Assembly: GCA_964498075.1 (NCBI GenBank)
Contig: CAZCGA010000053.1
Location: forward strand, 1-37,283
Origin: CAZCGA01 sp964498075
Lineage (GTDB): Bacteria; Desulfobacterota; Binatia; HRBIN30
Direction of reading: 5' to 3'
Length of the DNA stretch: 37,283 bases
A model generated the notes under the pieces. It saw nothing but the letters and a program-made list of their open reading frames with translations, made no database searches and was not told the DNA's origin. Every line of letters starts with the position of its first letter. Within the stretch, counting starts at the first letter, position 1. The position numbers and the translations under genes are program-made. Below, piece after piece: positions 17,298 to 25,318 of this stretch.

Positions 17298-18176
17298 TCA
17301 ACCCGGCAGCAAGTTGCGCGGCTTGGCGTAGACGGTGCGGGTGATGCGGTAGTACTGCCCGTTGCTCAACAGTGCTTGCGAACGCGCTGTCAGCGTAATG
17401 AAGATCTGATTGAGCAGCGCAAACTCGGTATCGTTTGCGGGGACATCTACGACATCGCAGCCAGCGGCGCTGCTGCAGTTGCGGGCAAGCTGGTACTGGA
17501 GGCTGAGGTTTTCTATGCCGTAGGCGAACGGCGTTGGGCTCCCACCGTTCGCCGTCAAGGTCAGCACCGGCAATGCGGAGTTTGACGTATCCACGGTGTA
17601 GGCGCGTTCGTCAACAGCGTAGACACCGCTGTTTGCCGGGTACGCGGGCGCCCCGCATGAACTCTTGCCCGGGCAGGTGAAAGATCCGGATTTGGTGAGA
17701 GTGTTCGTACTCGTGTTGACGCCGGTGATACTGAAGATCTCACCGGTTCCGTCGGTGTGTCGGATGTAGGCGCGCATGCCGACGGCGAACCCGGACGACA
17801 CATCTACAGGGAGTGATGTATCGCCGGCTGCCACGCCCGCCGTGAGCGTACCCCGCACGCAGGTTTGATTCGGTCGTACGAGACCGGTACGGGTCACGAT
17901 CTGGTCCGACGTCGAGTTCACGCTGTCGAGAGTGACGAAGTCCCCCGTGACTGGCAGGCAAGCGCCGCCCAGCCGCAGGTCGCGGACCATGCTATCGAGA
18001 GCGGTCCGCAGACCCTGAAGCGTCTCGATGCGTGCGATCTGGTCCCTCATATTGTTGCGGTTGACGACGAAGAACCCGCCTGCGGTCGCGAGGACCGACA
18101 ACGTGAGCGTGGTCGCCACCAGGAGCTCGAGGAGTGAGAATCCCCGCTCACCGCTTGACTGCTGTGTAGATGGCAT
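17298..18176 (-). CDS. PilW-like type IV pilus minor pilin
   Basis: This 292-residue protein carries a prepilin leader (MPSTQQSSGERG) with cleavage expected after Gly12, then FSLLELLVATTLTLSVLA with the conserved Glu at +5. A globular beta-rich C-terminal region contains several Cys. Length, position and the RIETLQGLRTALDSMVRDL helix fit PilW, a minor pilin that helps start pilus fibres. The ATG at 18176 lies 29 nt inside the end of pilV and has no clear Shine-Dalgarno, so translation is probably coupled. The stop is 9 nt from the ATG of pilX. Confidence 0.88.
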   Translation of the reverse strand: MPSTQQSSGERGFSLLELLVATTLTLSVLATAGGFFVVNRNNMRDQIARIETLQGLRTALDSMVRDLRLGGACLPVTGDFVTLDSVNSTSDQIVTRTGLVRPNQTCVRGTLTAGVAAGDTSLPVDVSSGFAVGMRAYIRHTDGTGEIFSITGVNTSTNTLTKSGSFTCPGKSSCGAPAYPANSGVYAVDERAYTVDTSNSALPVLTLTANGGSPTPFAYGIENLSLQYQLARNCSSAAGCDVVDVPANDTEFALLNQIFITLTARSQALLSNGQYYRITRTVYAKPRNLLPG

Positions 18177-18534
18177 CGACCGTGTACGTCTGTGCGCCGG
18201 TGGGCTCAGTCCAACTCACGACGGTGGTGATGCTTTTCATCCCGACGGCGGGCGTGTCCCCAGTAACCGTCGTAGTCACCGTGTAGCTGATGCCGCCCAA
18301 GGCTTGAATCGAAGATCGACTGGCAATTCGCGCATAGTCGAGTGCCCGCAGGTCTTCGAGTTCTCGATCAGCGAGCGTGATGGCGCTGGTCCGCGTCATG
18401 TTCCAAGTCTGCATCCGCGTTTCGCGCACCAGCAGGTTCCCGATGGTCGCTGCCGCCATCGCGAACAGACCGACGGCAACGACGGACTCGATCAGGGTCA
18501 TGCCGCGTTGGTCATGGCGATATCTAGACTTCAT
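18148..18534 (-). CDS. PilV-like type IV pilus minor pilin
   Basis: The 128-residue protein has a prepilin leader, Gly11/Met12 cleavage site and MTLIESVVAVGLFAMAAA helix with Glu at +5 (residue 16). A short globular region contains ADRELEDLRAL (about 50-60), typical of PilV/GspI-type pilins. The ATG at 18534 has an AGG-rich site just upstream and overlaps the fimT stop by 11 nt. Its own end overlaps pilW by 29 nt. This overlap chain shows a single operon in which minor pilins are made together. Confidence 0.88.
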   Translation of the reverse strand: MKSRYRHDQRGMTLIESVVAVGLFAMAAATIGNLLVRETRMQTWNMTRTSAITLADRELEDLRALDYARIASRSSIQALGGISYTVTTTVTGDTPAVGMKSITTVVSWTEPTGAQTYTVDAIYTAVKR

Positions 18535-19024
18535 TGACCTGCCCGGACGGCCACACCTGGAGGGACTTCGTATTGCCGTAAGTGTCTTGCAGGTCGATCT
18601 GCCACAATGCGGTCAGATTGAGCGCGATGCCTCGCGAATTGAACTCCACAGAATTCCCGACCACGCTCGACTTGACTTGCGTCACTGACGGTAGCTTGAT
18701 GGTCTGGACGTTCGATGTGTCGACCTGCCACGTACCTGAACCAACAGGGTTCTCCTGCATTCGCGAGACGCGAATCTGGGTAACGGTTGGAAACGACACC
18801 TGGTAGTGGACACTCTTGCTGATCGCACTCGTCCTCGCGAGTCGCAGATTGGCGATCACCGAGCGTTGCGCCGCACTCAGCTGAACCCGCTTTGGGTCCC
18901 AACGGGGCAGAGCGATGCCGGCCACAATGGCGACGAGGGAAACGGTAACCATCAACTCGACGAGGCTGTAGCCGTTGGTGGGAGAGGACTCGGGCTGGCG
19001 GAGGATTGTCGCGCGGCTGATCAT
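18524..19024 (-). CDS. fimT: GspH/FimT-family pseudopilin, first gene of the minor pilin operon
   Basis: The 166-residue protein has a prepilin leader ending at Gly18, then YSLVELMVTVSLVAIVAGIALP with Glu at +5. The AQRSVIANLRLARTSAISKS helix (about 57-76) is a hallmark of GspH/FimT (type IV pilus or type II secretion minor subunits). The C-terminal domain is beta-rich with a VEFNSRGIALN segment typical of the family. The ATG at 19024 was chosen because it starts the prepilin leader directly; upstream extensions are Arg-rich and non-conserved in appearance. A probable sigma-54 promoter lies just upstream at 19052-19067. Confidence 0.87.
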   Translation of the reverse strand: MISRATILRQPESSPTNGYSLVELMVTVSLVAIVAGIALPRWDPKRVQLSAAQRSVIANLRLARTSAISKSVHYQVSFPTVTQIRVSRMQENPVGSGTWQVDTSNVQTIKLPSVTQVKSSVVGNSVEFNSRGIALNLTALWQIDLQDTYGNTKSLQVWPSGQVNEV

Positions 19025-19051
19025 AATAGTGCCCGGTCTCCGTCTTCTTTC

Positions 19052-19067
19052 AGCAAGCGTGATGCCT
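19052..19067 (-). promoter_or_regulatory. Probable sigma-54 (-24/-12) promoter of the minor pilin operon
   Basis: Read on the minus strand the site is AGGCATCACGCTTGCT, compared with the sigma-54 consensus TGGCAC-N5-TTGCW. The invariant GG and GC dinucleotides have the correct 10-bp spacing, and the -12 element TTGCT is a full match. Transcription would start near 19041, 17 nt before the fimT ATG. Type IV pilin genes are often controlled by sigma-54 with the activator PilR. The activator gene and its binding sites are not visible here. Confidence 0.6.
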
Positions 19068-19324
19068 CCGTTGTGACGGTCGTATCGTATGCCGGCTTGA
19101 TGCCCCTTGCCCGGTACGATTGTGAGCGACCGAGTCGCATTCGTCACACACTTGTCGGTTCCCATCCGCGAAGAGCCCCTGAAGGGGGAGCGAATCGGAC
19201 GAGGAATGGCGGCCGACGACCCCACTAATTCTTGACTCCAGATTCGGCCGTTCCTATGCTTTGTGGCGGTGCAGGCGGGCCGAAGAGGCGTTGGGGCTAG
19301 GACGACAATGACCGGAGCCGCAAA

Positions 19325-19957
19325 ATGGGCATAGCGAGGGCGGAGTCAACCGGCAGGTGCGCCAGCGACCACGTCGCCGGACTCATACTGGCCGGTGGGC
19401 GCAACAGCCGAATGGGAGGGGCCGACAAGGCGTTCCTCACCGTCGGCGGCCAAACCGTCTTGCAGCGAACGTTGTGCGTACTGCACCACTGCTTCCCACA
19501 GGTGGTTGTGGTGAGCAATCAACCGGAGAAGTATGCGGCGTTCGACGTGGAGGTCACTCGGGACGAATTTCGGGGCTTAGGTCCCCTGGCTGGTATTCAC
19601 GCCGGACTAGGATTGATCCGTTTCCCGTACGCCTTCGTCGTCGCCTGCGATATGCCCTTCTTGCGCGCGGAACCAATTGCGTTCTTGACGCGCCGCATCG
19701 CAGCGCAGGAAGCCGTGATTCCATGTTGGGACGGGGATATCGAGCCCCTCCATGCGGTCTACGCCACCGCGCTGCGCGATCGGATGGGCGCGGCGCTGCG
19801 CACCGGGGTGCACGCCGTCAGGGAGTTCCTGCCGTGGATTCGCGCTGAGTATATTCCCGAGCGCACAATGCGAGAGGTCGAAGGGACGGCCGAGTCCTTT
19901 CGAAACATCAATACGCCTGAGGAGGCAGCACAATTTGCGGTCCAGCTGAACCCGTAG
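19325..19957 (+). CDS. mobA: Molybdenum cofactor guanylyltransferase
   Basis: MobA joins GMP from GTP to molybdopterin to make the bis-MGD cofactor of DMSO-reductase-family enzymes. The 210-residue protein has the nucleotidyltransferase signature LAGGRNSRMGGADKAF (22-37), with Arg29 and Lys35 for triphosphate binding. FVVACDMPF near 109 supplies the Mg-binding Asp. A GLGPLAGIHAGL segment typical of MobA is at about 84-95. The length fits the family. The ATG at 19325 has GGAG at 7-nt spacing. No molybdoenzyme or other moa/moe gene lies in the window. MobA and the related MocA can be confused, but the motif set favours MobA. Confidence 0.9.
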   Translation: MGIARAESTGRCASDHVAGLILAGGRNSRMGGADKAFLTVGGQTVLQRTLCVLHHCFPQVVVVSNQPEKYAAFDVEVTRDEFRGLGPLAGIHAGLGLIRFPYAFVVACDMPFLRAEPIAFLTRRIAAQEAVIPCWDGDIEPLHAVYATALRDRMGAALRTGVHAVREFLPWIRAEYIPERTMREVEGTAESFRNINTPEEAAQFAVQLNP

Positions 19958-20133
19958 GGTAGGCTGAAAGCGCCTTTCTCACGGTCATTGACGCCAGGGA
20001 ACGGGCGCAGTACATTCCCCCCGTCACATCACACGAGGCCTCTCGACCCCGGCAACGTAGCCACGAGCGTGCACACCTACCGTCGACACCGTAGCTGGCA
20101 TTTCTAGGCTCAGAGTGCCGTCAGCCCGCCCTG

Positions 20134-20748
20134 ATGGGAACCGACATCCTCCGCCAGACGCTTCATGACTGGACCATTGGGTGCGATGCGCTAACGTCTC
20201 GCGTCGCCCTCTTCGAGCGCGTGCGTGACATTCCCTATTGCTACCCCGCCAGCAGAGACGCGGTTGAAGTACTCAATCAGGGTCGTGGCTCTTGCTCAGG
20301 GAAACACTACTTGCTTGGCCACCTCTTTCGGTTGCTGGGGCTGACCGTACGCCACATGATCTGCACTCACCGCTTCAACGAATCGCCCCTCGTCTTCCCG
20401 GCTCCGATGCAAGAGATGCTGCGCAAGAACGAGATCGTCGATCTGCACGACTACCTGCAAATCAAGATCGATGGCGCGTGGATCGATATCGATGCAACCT
20501 GGGAACGGGGTCTGCGCGAGTTCGGATTCCCGGTCAACGAAGACTGGGACGGCAAGGGTTCGATGATGCTGAGCGTGGTGCCGGAGGACTTCGCCATAGC
20601 GGAGCGCGATCCCGAGCGTCTGAAAGAAGAGTTGCTCTCCAAGCTGACCCCACGGCAGCGAACGCTGCGCAAGCAGTTTCTCGAGGCGCTTAGCGGTTGG
20701 GTCGAGGAACTGAGCGCCGAGATCCACCGCGACTCGAGTGGCACATGA
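20134..20748 (+). CDS. Transglutaminase-like protein
   Basis: This 204-residue cytoplasmic protein has a papain-like transglutaminase core. Cys54 lies in NQGRGSCSGKHYLL. His105 (VDLHDYLQI) and Asp120 (WIDIDATW) complete a plausible Cys-His-Asp triad. No signal peptide or membrane segment is visible. Bacterial members of this superfamily act as proteases, transamidases or accessory proteins, so the reaction cannot be assigned. The start has no strong Shine-Dalgarno. The stop overlaps the next start codon (ATGA), coupling it to a Nudix hydrolase. Confidence 0.8.
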   Translation: MGTDILRQTLHDWTIGCDALTSRVALFERVRDIPYCYPASRDAVEVLNQGRGSCSGKHYLLGHLFRLLGLTVRHMICTHRFNESPLVFPAPMQEMLRKNEIVDLHDYLQIKIDGAWIDIDATWERGLREFGFPVNEDWDGKGSMMLSVVPEDFAIAERDPERLKEELLSKLTPRQRTLRKQFLEALSGWVEELSAEIHRDSSGT

Positions 20749-21263
20749 GTTCCGACGAGCTGCTCGATGTCGTCGACGAGCACGACCGTGTCGTTGGACA
20801 GGCGACGCGACGCGAGGTTCGACATCAGAATCTGCGTCATCGTTCCGTGTATGTCCTGGTTTTCAACTCCGAGGGGCAATTGTTTGTCCACCGACGTACG
20901 GAGTCGAAAGATATCTTTCCAGGCCGTTGGGATGTGGCGGTCGGTGGCGTTGTGTGCGCCGGGGAAGCCTACGACGATGCCGCCCGGCGCGAGTTGCAAG
21001 AAGAGCTCGGGTTGAATGGGCTCTCCCTACGACGGCTCTTTCCCATCCGCTACGACGATCGAGACACTCGCGCCCACGGTATGGTCTATAGCTGCACCTC
21101 GGACGGCCCGCTCCAGTTGCAGGCATCCGAAGTCGCAGCGGGCGAATGGATGGATCTCGACGTTCTGTTGGAGCGCACCCAAAGCGACCGGTTCTGTCCC
21201 GACGGCCTTGAAGTCCTGCGCCTGTACTTGTCCCGCCTCGATGCGGCCCGAAGCCGTGGATAG
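20745..21263 (+). CDS. Nudix hydrolase, YfcD/isopentenyl-diphosphate isomerase-like group
   Basis: The 172-residue enzyme contains a perfect Nudix box GX5EX7REUXEEXGU at 68-90 (Gly68, Glu74, Arg82, Glu83, Glu86, Glu87). The catalytic glutamates bind the metal used to hydrolyse nucleoside-diphosphate-linked substrates. The N-terminus (ELLDVVDEHDRVVGQATR, residues 5-22) resembles the YfcD and IDI-like branch. The substrate is unknown. The ATG at 20745 overlaps the stop of the transglutaminase-like gene (ATGA). The 3' end is 6 nt from a convergent minus-strand gene. Confidence 0.9.
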   Translation: MSSDELLDVVDEHDRVVGQATRREVRHQNLRHRSVYVLVFNSEGQLFVHRRTESKDIFPGRWDVAVGGVVCAGEAYDDAARRELQEELGLNGLSLRRLFPIRYDDRDTRAHGMVYSCTSDGPLQLQASEVAAGEWMDLDVLLERTQSDRFCPDGLEVLRLYLSRLDAARSRG

Positions 21264-21269
21264 TGGTCG

Positions 21270-21578
21270 CTACCGCTTCCCCTTGAGCGTCTTGTCCTTG
21301 GGCGCGCGGCGTGCGCCGTGGTAGTGGCGCCAGAAGCGCCGGATGCTTCGCGGGTCATACCCCGCCGCCGCAGCCGCTCGTCCGTGACCAGTCCGCGCGC
21401 CCGCCGATACTCCACGAGACTTGCCGACACTCAATTCTTGATCCTCGGTGTCGCCGCTCTTCGAGCGATGGTCCTTCGGCCGCATTTGCGCCAGCGCCAT
21501 CGGTGCGCCCGGTGCGATGCCGCCAAGCGCCCACAGGGAAATCACAGCGACCGCGACGAGGCAAGCAACGCAGCGCAT
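21270..21578 (-). CDS. Small secreted basic protein, unknown function
   Basis: I do not recognise this 102-residue protein. It starts with a signal peptide (about 1-31, with a hydrophobic core ACLVAVAVISLWALGG) and a probable cleavage after ALA-Q. The mature part is very basic, with a central SGDTEDQELSVG segment and a C-terminal YDPRSIRRFWRHYHG region (about 74-88). The ATG at 21578 is chosen because it starts the signal peptide directly; a G-rich run sits just before it. A longer frame from 21665 adds a non-hydrophobic leader and is less likely. It converges with the Nudix gene. Confidence 0.55.
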   Translation of the reverse strand: MRCVACLVAVAVISLWALGGIAPGAPMALAQMRPKDHRSKSGDTEDQELSVGKSRGVSAGARTGHGRAAAAAGYDPRSIRRFWRHYHGARRAPKDKTLKGKR

Positions 21579-21677
21579 CCCCCCAGGAAGGTGCACTGCG
21601 ATGCAGAACGGCCTGTTCGCGACAATGGTCCGGGGGCGTCGCCTTTGGTGCGAGTCGCGGCTCATGACGTGACGCGC

Positions 21678-21839
21678 TCAGCTGCGTTGCGCCTTCCCAA
21701 CGGCTCGAACGCTCTGGGCGAAAACGGTCTTCCGCACACCGTCGCGATTCTCGATGGTCACCGTGCTTCCGTTGACCGCGATGACGGTGAAACGACCGGG
21801 TGCGCTCATGATGACAACTTCATCTCCGACCTGCAGCAT
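21678..21839 (-). CDS. Very small SH3-barrel-like protein (53 residues)
   Basis: This gene is easy to miss because of its size. The ATG at 21839 has a strong GGAGG Shine-Dalgarno four nt upstream. The product begins MLQVGDEVVIMSAPGRFTVI and continues with alternating short beta strands (VNGSTVTIENRDGVRKTVF). That looks like a single small SH3/KOW-like barrel, similar in size and opening to YodC/DUF2158 proteins; the similarity is by eye. It has no signal peptide. It lies about 100 nt upstream of the secreted-protein gene on the same strand and diverges from tadA. Function unknown. Confidence 0.6.
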   Translation of the reverse strand: MLQVGDEVVIMSAPGRFTVIAVNGSTVTIENRDGVRKTVFAQSVRAVGKAQRS

Positions 21840-21945
21840 GCAACCTCCAGCGGCGGTTGATCTTAGCCGTTCGTCACTCCGCGGGCAAAGCGGGCAAGGC
21901 CGTTCCCGTTGTCGCTCTCAACCTCGTGTGGTACGGTCGCTGGCC

Positions 21946-22434
21946 ATGCAGCTGAATGCCCTCCCGGGTCAGACCGGGGCCGACATGGACCTCGTCTTCA
22001 TGGAGGCGGCTTTGGCGGAGGCACGCCGCGCCGCCGACAATGGCGAGGTCCCAGTGGGTGCCCTTCTAGTTCGTGGAGAAGATATTGTTGCCCGTGCGCA
22101 CAACGCCCCGATCGGGATGAACGACCCCACTGCGCACGCCGAAGTTCTAGTGCTCCGAAAGGCGGCATTCCAGGAGCGCAACTACCGTTTGCGGGGAACG
22201 ACGCTTTACGTAACCGCGGAACCATGCGTTATGTGTGTTGGCGCGCTGTTGCATGCCCGTATCGCCCGCGTGGTCTTCGGATGCGCCGAGCCAAGAGGCG
22301 GTGCCCTCGGGTCGGTTTTCGATGTAATGCAGCAGGGTCGAACCAACCATTGCTTCGAAGTTCGCGGCGGTCTGCGGGCCGAAGAGGCGCGAGGACTTCT
22401 GCAAGGGTTCTTCAGAGTTCGGAGAGGTGCGTGA
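21946..22434 (+). CDS. tadA: tRNA-specific adenosine deaminase
   Basis: TadA converts adenosine-34 to inosine in tRNA-Arg(ACG), allowing decoding of CGU, CGC and CGA. The 162-residue protein has the zinc deaminase motifs HAE (64-66, in PTAHAEV) and PCVMC (93-97). The N-terminal helix (FMEAALAEARRAADNGEVPVGALLV) and the C-terminal RGGLRAEEARGLLQGFF are typical of TadA. Either the ATG at 21946 or the one at 21985 could start it; the second fits the usual family start better, but neither has a strong ribosome site. The last 14 nt of the gene lie inside the tRNA-Ser gene. Confidence 0.93.
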   Translation: MQLNALPGQTGADMDLVFMEAALAEARRAADNGEVPVGALLVRGEDIVARAHNAPIGMNDPTAHAEVLVLRKAAFQERNYRLRGTTLYVTAEPCVMCVGALLHARIARVVFGCAEPRGGALGSVFDVMQQGRTNHCFEVRGGLRAEEARGLLQGFFRVRRGA

Positions 22435-22508
22435 GCCCGGTTGAAACGGCACGACTCGAAATCGTGTGATCCCTTGTGGGTCCGGGGGTTCGAATCCCCC
22501 CCTCTCCG
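22421..22508 (+). tRNA. tRNA-Ser(CGA)
   Basis: A full cloverleaf can be drawn. The acceptor stem is GGAGAGG (22421-22427) paired with CCTCTCC (22501-22507), with discriminator G at 22508. The anticodon stem CACGA/TCGTG closes the loop CTCGAAA with anticodon CGA, reading UCG. The long variable arm and GGTTCGAATCC T-loop are as expected for serine tRNA. CCA is not encoded. The first 14 nt overlap the end of tadA. Confidence 0.95.
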
Positions 22509-22659
22509 CTAGAGGCTTCCTTTTGGGTTGCCCTGCGGGACGCCATAGTTCCCGATCCTGCACCTTCGGCGGTGGCAATGACGGATTCACCAGAAGCGTT
22601 TGATCTAGGGAAATAAACCGGATACCTGAAGAGACGGCATTCCCCCTTTTGGAGGTGTA

Positions 22660-25221
22660 ATGGCTCGGTGGACCGCGGTGGCGGGCGTCGCTTGTGTCGT
22701 AGCGCTCGGCTGCTTGAAGCCGTCCTTGGCGACGGCGCACAGCGGGCAGCCGCCTGACATTTCATCGTGGGGTGGGTTTGACCCAACGACTGTGCGTTGC
22801 CAGCAGGTGATTGGCAGCGCCCTTCAGCGCTGTTTCGAACGTGTGCTGGTAGCGCAGCGCCGCTGCATGGATGAACAGTTGGCAGGTCAAACCTGTGATG
22901 AATCGACCCGCGACAGCCGGATTCGGAGAGCCGAGCAGGCGGGCCAAGACCAGCTGGCTGAGGCTTGCACGGACCTCCAACTGCAGCAGTTACACTTCAT
23001 CGGTCTGGACGATGCGAAGTCAGACCTGACGCGTGCCTGCGGTGACCAGGCCGACGCAGCGATCTCGTTGCTCTACGGTCCAGCGGTCGCGACCGGGTCG
23101 GCGGCGGGCGTCGACGAACCGATGAGCCAATGCCTGCGTCAGACCGCCGCGCTGAGCACAAAGCTCCTGCGCTTCGCCCTGAAGCTCAAGAGCCGTACGC
23201 TCGACCACATGGCTCGGCGAGACCTCACGGCGAACCAGAAGCAAGCTCTGATGGAACGAGTTCACCGCCGCGTCACGTCGCTGCGTGTGCAAATCGCAGA
23301 TTTGATCGCAGCGGCCTGCCCCAGCTTCAGCAACACGTATCAAACAGGCACGGCCGGCTTCCTCGATCTGTTGGAGCCGCGCGGCGACTGTCTAGTGGGC
23401 TCCGGCTATGTCCAGTCGGCGGTCACCTGTCCACAGCCCGTGTGTGGAAACGGCGTCAAGGAGACGGGCGAGCAGTGCGACGATGGCAACGCCATTGACG
23501 ACGACCTCTGCCACGACAACTGCACAAAGAACGATTGCGCGGTGTTTCCCAGCACCTACGCGCTCATTCAGTCGGCCATCTTCGAGCGGCATGGTTGCAC
23601 CAACGCTCTGTGCCACGGCGCCGAGCCGCAACAGTACAATCTCGATCTGCGGGAGGGTCGCTCCTACGATGACTTGTTTGGTGTACCGTCGGTGAACGAT
23701 CCGGAACTGAAGCGTGTCGAGCCAGGCGACCCAAGCCGCAGTCTCCTGTGGTTGAAGCTCGCTGCGGCAACACTGCAGCGCAGCGGGGTGCCGGGTTCAC
23801 CGATGCCTCTCGGGTTGGCACCCCTCAATGCCAACGAGCTCGAGGCCGTGCACCTCTGGATCCACGCGGCAGCGCCGCGCACTGGGGTGGTGGCTGGCGC
23901 TGCGCAGTTGCTCGACGCCTGCGCCTTGCCCGCTGATCCGATTCAGATTGCGCCGCCGCCTCCTCCGGCTCGCGGCACCGGTGTCCAACTGCACATGCCC
24001 GCGTGGGAGCCTCCGCCACAGAGTGAAGATGAAGTGTGCTTCGCGACCTACTATGACGTCAGCGATCAGGTTGCACCGCAGTTCCAAGGAACGGGGGACA
24101 CCCTACGCTTCCGTCGCCAAGTCATCGTGCAAGATCCTCAAAGCCATCACTTGATTGTGAACTTGTATCGCGGAGAGGCCGATATCGATGATCCAGTTTG
24201 GGGTCCGTTCACCTGCAAGGGAGGGCAGTTGGACGGGCAGTCGTGCGATCCGAAGGATATGAACTCGTGTGGCACGGCCGGCGCCTGTGGCAGCGTGCCG
24301 ACCAGCAGTGTCGCCTGCATCGGATTCGGTCCGGCCGATTCGCAAACGACCGGTACAAACGGGTTCACCGGCACTCAGCAGACCGCCTACCAGCAGACTT
24401 TTGCGGAGGGAGTGTACGAAGAGCTTCCGATGCGAGGCATCATCATCTGGAACTCGCACGCGTTCAATCTGACCCGCACCAAGGCCAAACAGGAAGCATG
24501 GCTGAACTTCTATTTCGCCGCACGGCCGGAGGATCAGCTGTATCCGGTACGGGGGATCTTTGATGCGAGTGATATCTTCGTGCAGAACGTTCCGCCGTTC
24601 CAAACGCGCGAGTACTGCAATCACCATATCCTGGACGACGGCGCGCAGTTGTTTGAGCTGAGCTCACACATGCATAAGCGGGGCAAGCGTTTCCGAATCT
24701 TCCGTGGGTCGTTCAGTTGCCGCGGTGGGTCGAAGGACGGCGGAGCGTGCTCACCGATGAGTCCGGAGATGTGTCCGGGGACGGGTGCCGTCTGCGTCGA
24801 GGCAGCCGGCCGAGATCCCGAAGAAAGCTTGACCTATTCGAGTACGATCTACAATGATCCCGTTGTCGTGCACTTCGATCCGCCTCTTTCGCTCACCGGA
24901 GCCGAGGCTGATCGGACCTTCACGTACTGCGCCCTTTACGACAACGGCGCGACCGACACCGACCAGGTGAAGAAGAAGTCAACCTCACCCCCAACACCGC
25001 TCAACTTCCCGTTCGGGGGCCCGTGCGATGTCCCCTCGGGCTGCACCAAGGGGAACGTCCGTCAGACTTGTAAGGGGAGCACGCAGGCTAAGCGCGACGC
25101 CTCTTGTGACACCGAACTGAACAAGGGTGATGGTGCGTGCGACGCTTGCCCGCTCAAAGGTGGGGTGACCACCGAGGACGAAATGTTCATCCTCCTCGGT
25201 AGTTACTATCTCCCCAAGTAA
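22660..25221 (+). CDS. Secreted multidomain copper monooxygenase-like protein (PHM fold) with DUF4215 repeat and cytochrome c-like motif
   Basis: This 853-residue protein begins with a signal peptide (about 1-26). A Cys-rich helical N-terminal region follows. A Cys-rich repeat of the DUF4215 type lies at about 262-288 (CGNG...EQCDDGN...C). Next is CTNALCHG (313-320), a CX4CH heme-c-like motif that leads to a PMPLGLAPLNANELEAVHLW segment, as in planctomycete-type cytochrome c domains. The C-terminal half resembles peptidylglycine alpha-hydroxylating (ascorbate-dependent copper) monooxygenases. Candidate ligands are His496/His497 (SHHLIV) and His600 (NSHAFN) for one copper, and His670/His672 (SSHMHKRG) with Met842 (EDEMFILLG) for the other. 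The reaction is unknown. The ATG at 22660 has GGAGG four nt upstream. It is transcribed after tRNA-Ser and no partner gene is obvious. Confidence 0.82.
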   Translation: MARWTAVAGVACVVALGCLKPSLATAHSGQPPDISSWGGFDPTTVRCQQVIGSALQRCFERVLVAQRRCMDEQLAGQTCDESTRDSRIRRAEQAGQDQLAEACTDLQLQQLHFIGLDDAKSDLTRACGDQADAAISLLYGPAVATGSAAGVDEPMSQCLRQTAALSTKLLRFALKLKSRTLDHMARRDLTANQKQALMERVHRRVTSLRVQIADLIAAACPSFSNTYQTGTAGFLDLLEPRGDCLVGSGYVQSAVTCPQPVCGNGVKETGEQCDDGNAIDDDLCHDNCTKNDCAVFPSTYALIQSAIFERHGCTNALCHGAEPQQYNLDLREGRSYDDLFGVPSVNDPELKRVEPGDPSRSLLWLKLAAATLQRSGVPGSPMPLGLAPLNANELEAVHLWIHAAAPRTGVVAGAAQLLDACALPADPIQIAPPPPPARGTGVQLHMPAWEPPPQSEDEVCFATYYDVSDQVAPQFQGTGDTLRFRRQVIVQDPQSHHLIVNLYRGEADIDDPVWGPFTCKGGQLDGQSCDPKDMNSCGTAGACGSVPTSSVACIGFGPADSQTTGTNGFTGTQQTAYQQTFAEGVYEELPMRGIIIWNSHAFNLTRTKAKQEAWLNFYFAARPEDQLYPVRGIFDASDIFVQNVPPFQTREYCNHHILDDGAQLFELSSHMHKRGKRFRIFRGSFSCRGGSKDGGACSPMSPEMCPGTGAVCVEAAGRDPEESLTYSSTIYNDPVVVHFDPPLSLTGAEADRTFTYCALYDNGATDTDQVKKKSTSPPTPLNFPFGGPCDVPSGCTKGNVRQTCKGSTQAKRDASCDTELNKGDGACDACPLKGGVTTEDEMFILLGSYYLPK

Positions 25222-25230
25222 TGGGTCTGT

Positions 25231-25248
25231 CAGCAAGCTCGCTTGCTG
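25231..25248. repeat. Short hairpin after the copper monooxygenase-like gene
   Basis: CAGCAAGC and GCTTGCTG are perfect reverse complements separated by two bases, placed 10 nt after the stop codon at 25221. No T-run follows, so it is at best a weak or factor-assisted transcription end. It also lies beyond the 3' end of the convergent minus-strand gene at 25319. Confidence 0.4.
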
Positions 25249-25318
25249 TGGCAAGGAGGCCGCCGCCCCGAGATCTGTCCGCTCAGGTAGCAGACGAACC
25301 TGGCGGCGCCAAAGCCCC

